Shown: piece by piece, positions 6,974-7,707 of the stretch
How the letters are laid out: each line of letters begins with the position of its first letter
Position numbering within the stretch: position 1 is the first letter of the stretch
Assembly: GCA_019242385.1 (NCBI GenBank)
Contig: JAFAVO010000072.1
Location: 1-7,707 of the forward strand
Origin: Gammaproteobacteria bacterium
Lineage (GTDB): Bacteria; Pseudomonadota; Gammaproteobacteria; Steroidobacterales; Steroidobacteraceae
Direction: 5' to 3'
DNA: 7,707 nt
Notes under the pieces: model-generated
Told to the model about the DNA's origin: nothing
Seen by the model: only the letters and a program-made list of their open reading frames with translations
Databases searched by the model: none
Translations under genes and position numbers: made by a program

Positions 6974-7294
6974 ATGGTGAAACCCCGCAGACCCAGCCAG
7001 CTCGAGCGCCTGCGACGGCGCATCAGCCGCCTCGACCGGCAGAGCATCGATGAGCTCTATGGACTCGAGCCGGTCTGGGAGCCGGGGCGGGGGCCAGGGG
7101 GCGTGCGCCCGGAGGAGTTCGTCGCGGTGCGCTGCCCGTATTGCGGCGAGCGGTTGCAGACACGCGTCGATCTGACCACCGAGGAACCCGGTTACGTAGA
7201 AGACTGCGAGGTGTGCTGCCGTCCGATCGAGTTTGCGATCGAGCGGGACGCGGCCGGTGGCCTGGTTGCGCTGCAGGTGCGGCGGCTGGACTGA
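6974..7294 (+). CDS. CPXCG-motif cysteine-rich protein with N-terminal extension
   Basis: Encodes 106 residues from ATG 6974 to TGA 7292-7294. The C-terminal half (about 50-106) is a clear member of the CPXCG small protein family: VRCPYCGE with Cys54 and Cys57, a strand VDLTTEE, then YVEDCEVCCRPIEF with Cys78, Cys81 and Cys82. The two cysteine pairs should hold one zinc in a zinc-ribbon-like fold. The molecular role of the family is not established; interaction with RNA or protein is a guess. As I recall, family members are typically about 60 residues, beginning just before the CPYCG motif. This one carries about 50 extra residues, opening with a basic, helical-looking stretch (QLERLRRRISRLDRQ, 9-23). 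No ribosome site is visible before ATG 6974, so a shorter product starting nearer the motif is possible, but the open frame and codon bias support the longer one. Confidence 0.82.
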   Translation: MVKPRRPSQLERLRRRISRLDRQSIDELYGLEPVWEPGRGPGGVRPEEFVAVRCPYCGERLQTRVDLTTEEPGYVEDCEVCCRPIEFAIERDAAGGLVALQVRRLD

Positions 7295-7312
7295 GAAGAA
7301 GCGAGAACAAAG

Positions 7313-7707
7313 ATGTACCAGAGAGCATGTGGCGGGTTCGCTCGGGGGGTCGTGGTGCTCATCCTCGCGCTGTCGGCCTGTGGCTCGCCGTCCCCTTCCA
7401 CACCGAAGCCTGCGGCCGCGGCCGCACCGGCCTCACCCGCCCCAGATCCCTGGGGGCAGTTCGCCGAGCGGTTCATCGAGAGCTACCTGCGCGCGAACCC
7501 GTTCTTCGCCGTGCAGGCGGGGCGCCACGAGTTTGACGGACAGATGCCCGACTGGAGCGCAGCCGCGCTCGCCGCGGAGGCGGCACGGCTGCACACGCTG
7601 CGCAACGAGGCGCAGGCCTTCGATCCGGCCTCCCTCGGTGAGCGGGCGCAACTCGAGCGCGAGATCGTGCTCACCGTCATCGACGGCAATCTCTTCTGGC
7701 TCGAGCG
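7313..7707 (+). CDS. DUF885-family lipoprotein, N-terminal part
   Basis: The frame opens at ATG 7313 and stays open to the window end, giving 131 codons. It starts 18 bases after the CPXCG gene, with a purine-rich GAAGAAGCGAGAACAAAG leader, so the two may be co-transcribed. The N-terminus is a lipoprotein signal: VVVLILALSAC with the lipobox LSAC ending at Cys23, followed by a Pro/Ala-rich tether (about 24-48). The mature part begins WGQFAERFIESYLRANPFFAVQAGRHEFDGQMPDW, the characteristic opening of DUF885 proteins, in which a helix leads into (F/T)AV..G.HE.D. DUF885 proteins are thought to be metallopeptidase-like, with an HExxH-type motif nearer the C-terminus, which would lie beyond the window. 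Expected location is the envelope, as a lipid-anchored protein. Substrate unknown. Confidence 0.88.
   Translation, partial: MYQRACGGFARGVVVLILALSACGSPSPSTPKPAAAAAPASPAPDPWGQFAERFIESYLRANPFFAVQAGRHEFDGQMPDWSAAALAAEAARLHTLRNEAQAFDPASLGERAQLEREIVLTVIDGNLFWLE

Noticed and set aside
7411..7426. Perfect 16-bp palindrome TGCGGCCGCGGCCGCA.
   Set aside because: It lies in the Ala/Pro-rich tether of the DUF885 lipoprotein and results from a run of GCG/GCC alanine codons; no sign of a regulatory site.

Overview
This is a GC-rich (by eye roughly two-thirds G+C), densely packed bacterial chromosomal window with no RNA genes, insertion sequences or CRISPR. The families present, two classical lipoboxes and the strong codon-position-3 GC bias suggest a Gram-negative proteobacterium. 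A gammaproteobacterium of the Xanthomonadales/Nevskiales kind would fit the GH3, TraB/GumN, CPXCG and DUF885 combination, but that placement is inference, not a marker-gene result.

Layout. (1) Positions 1-906, plus strand: the C-terminal part of a family 3 glycoside hydrolase, cut by the window start. (2) 917-1930, minus: a solitary ParB-like nuclease/CTPase-fold protein, tail-to-tail with the hydrolase. (3) 1992-5146, plus: a compact set of three membrane-protein genes, namely a MATE-family exporter, a YdcF/ElyC-type DUF218 protein and a rhomboid intramembrane protease, with gaps of 31 and 25 bases. It diverges from the ParB-like gene across 61 bp. (4) 5187-6909, minus: a two-gene set, a putative outer-membrane lipoprotein followed by an exported TraB/GumN-like protein, 16 bases apart and converging on the rhomboid gene. 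(5) 6974 onward, plus: a small CPXCG zinc-ribbon-like protein with an N-terminal extension, then a lipoprotein of the DUF885 family that runs off the window end.

How they relate. The plus-strand trio is probably co-transcribed and all act in or at the cytoplasmic membrane. The minus-strand pair are both exported envelope proteins. I see no functional logic joining all the genes into one system; it reads as ordinary core/accessory chromosomal sequence. The points most worth a second look are an 11-bp perfect direct repeat covering the start codons of both divergent genes (ParB-like and MATE), a TraB/GumN protein that has lost both GX2H motifs, and a rhomboid with all active-site residues but a GAST rather than GASG serine motif. 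There is no gene-free stretch longer than 300 bases; the largest gaps are 61 bp and 64 bp, both between divergent genes.
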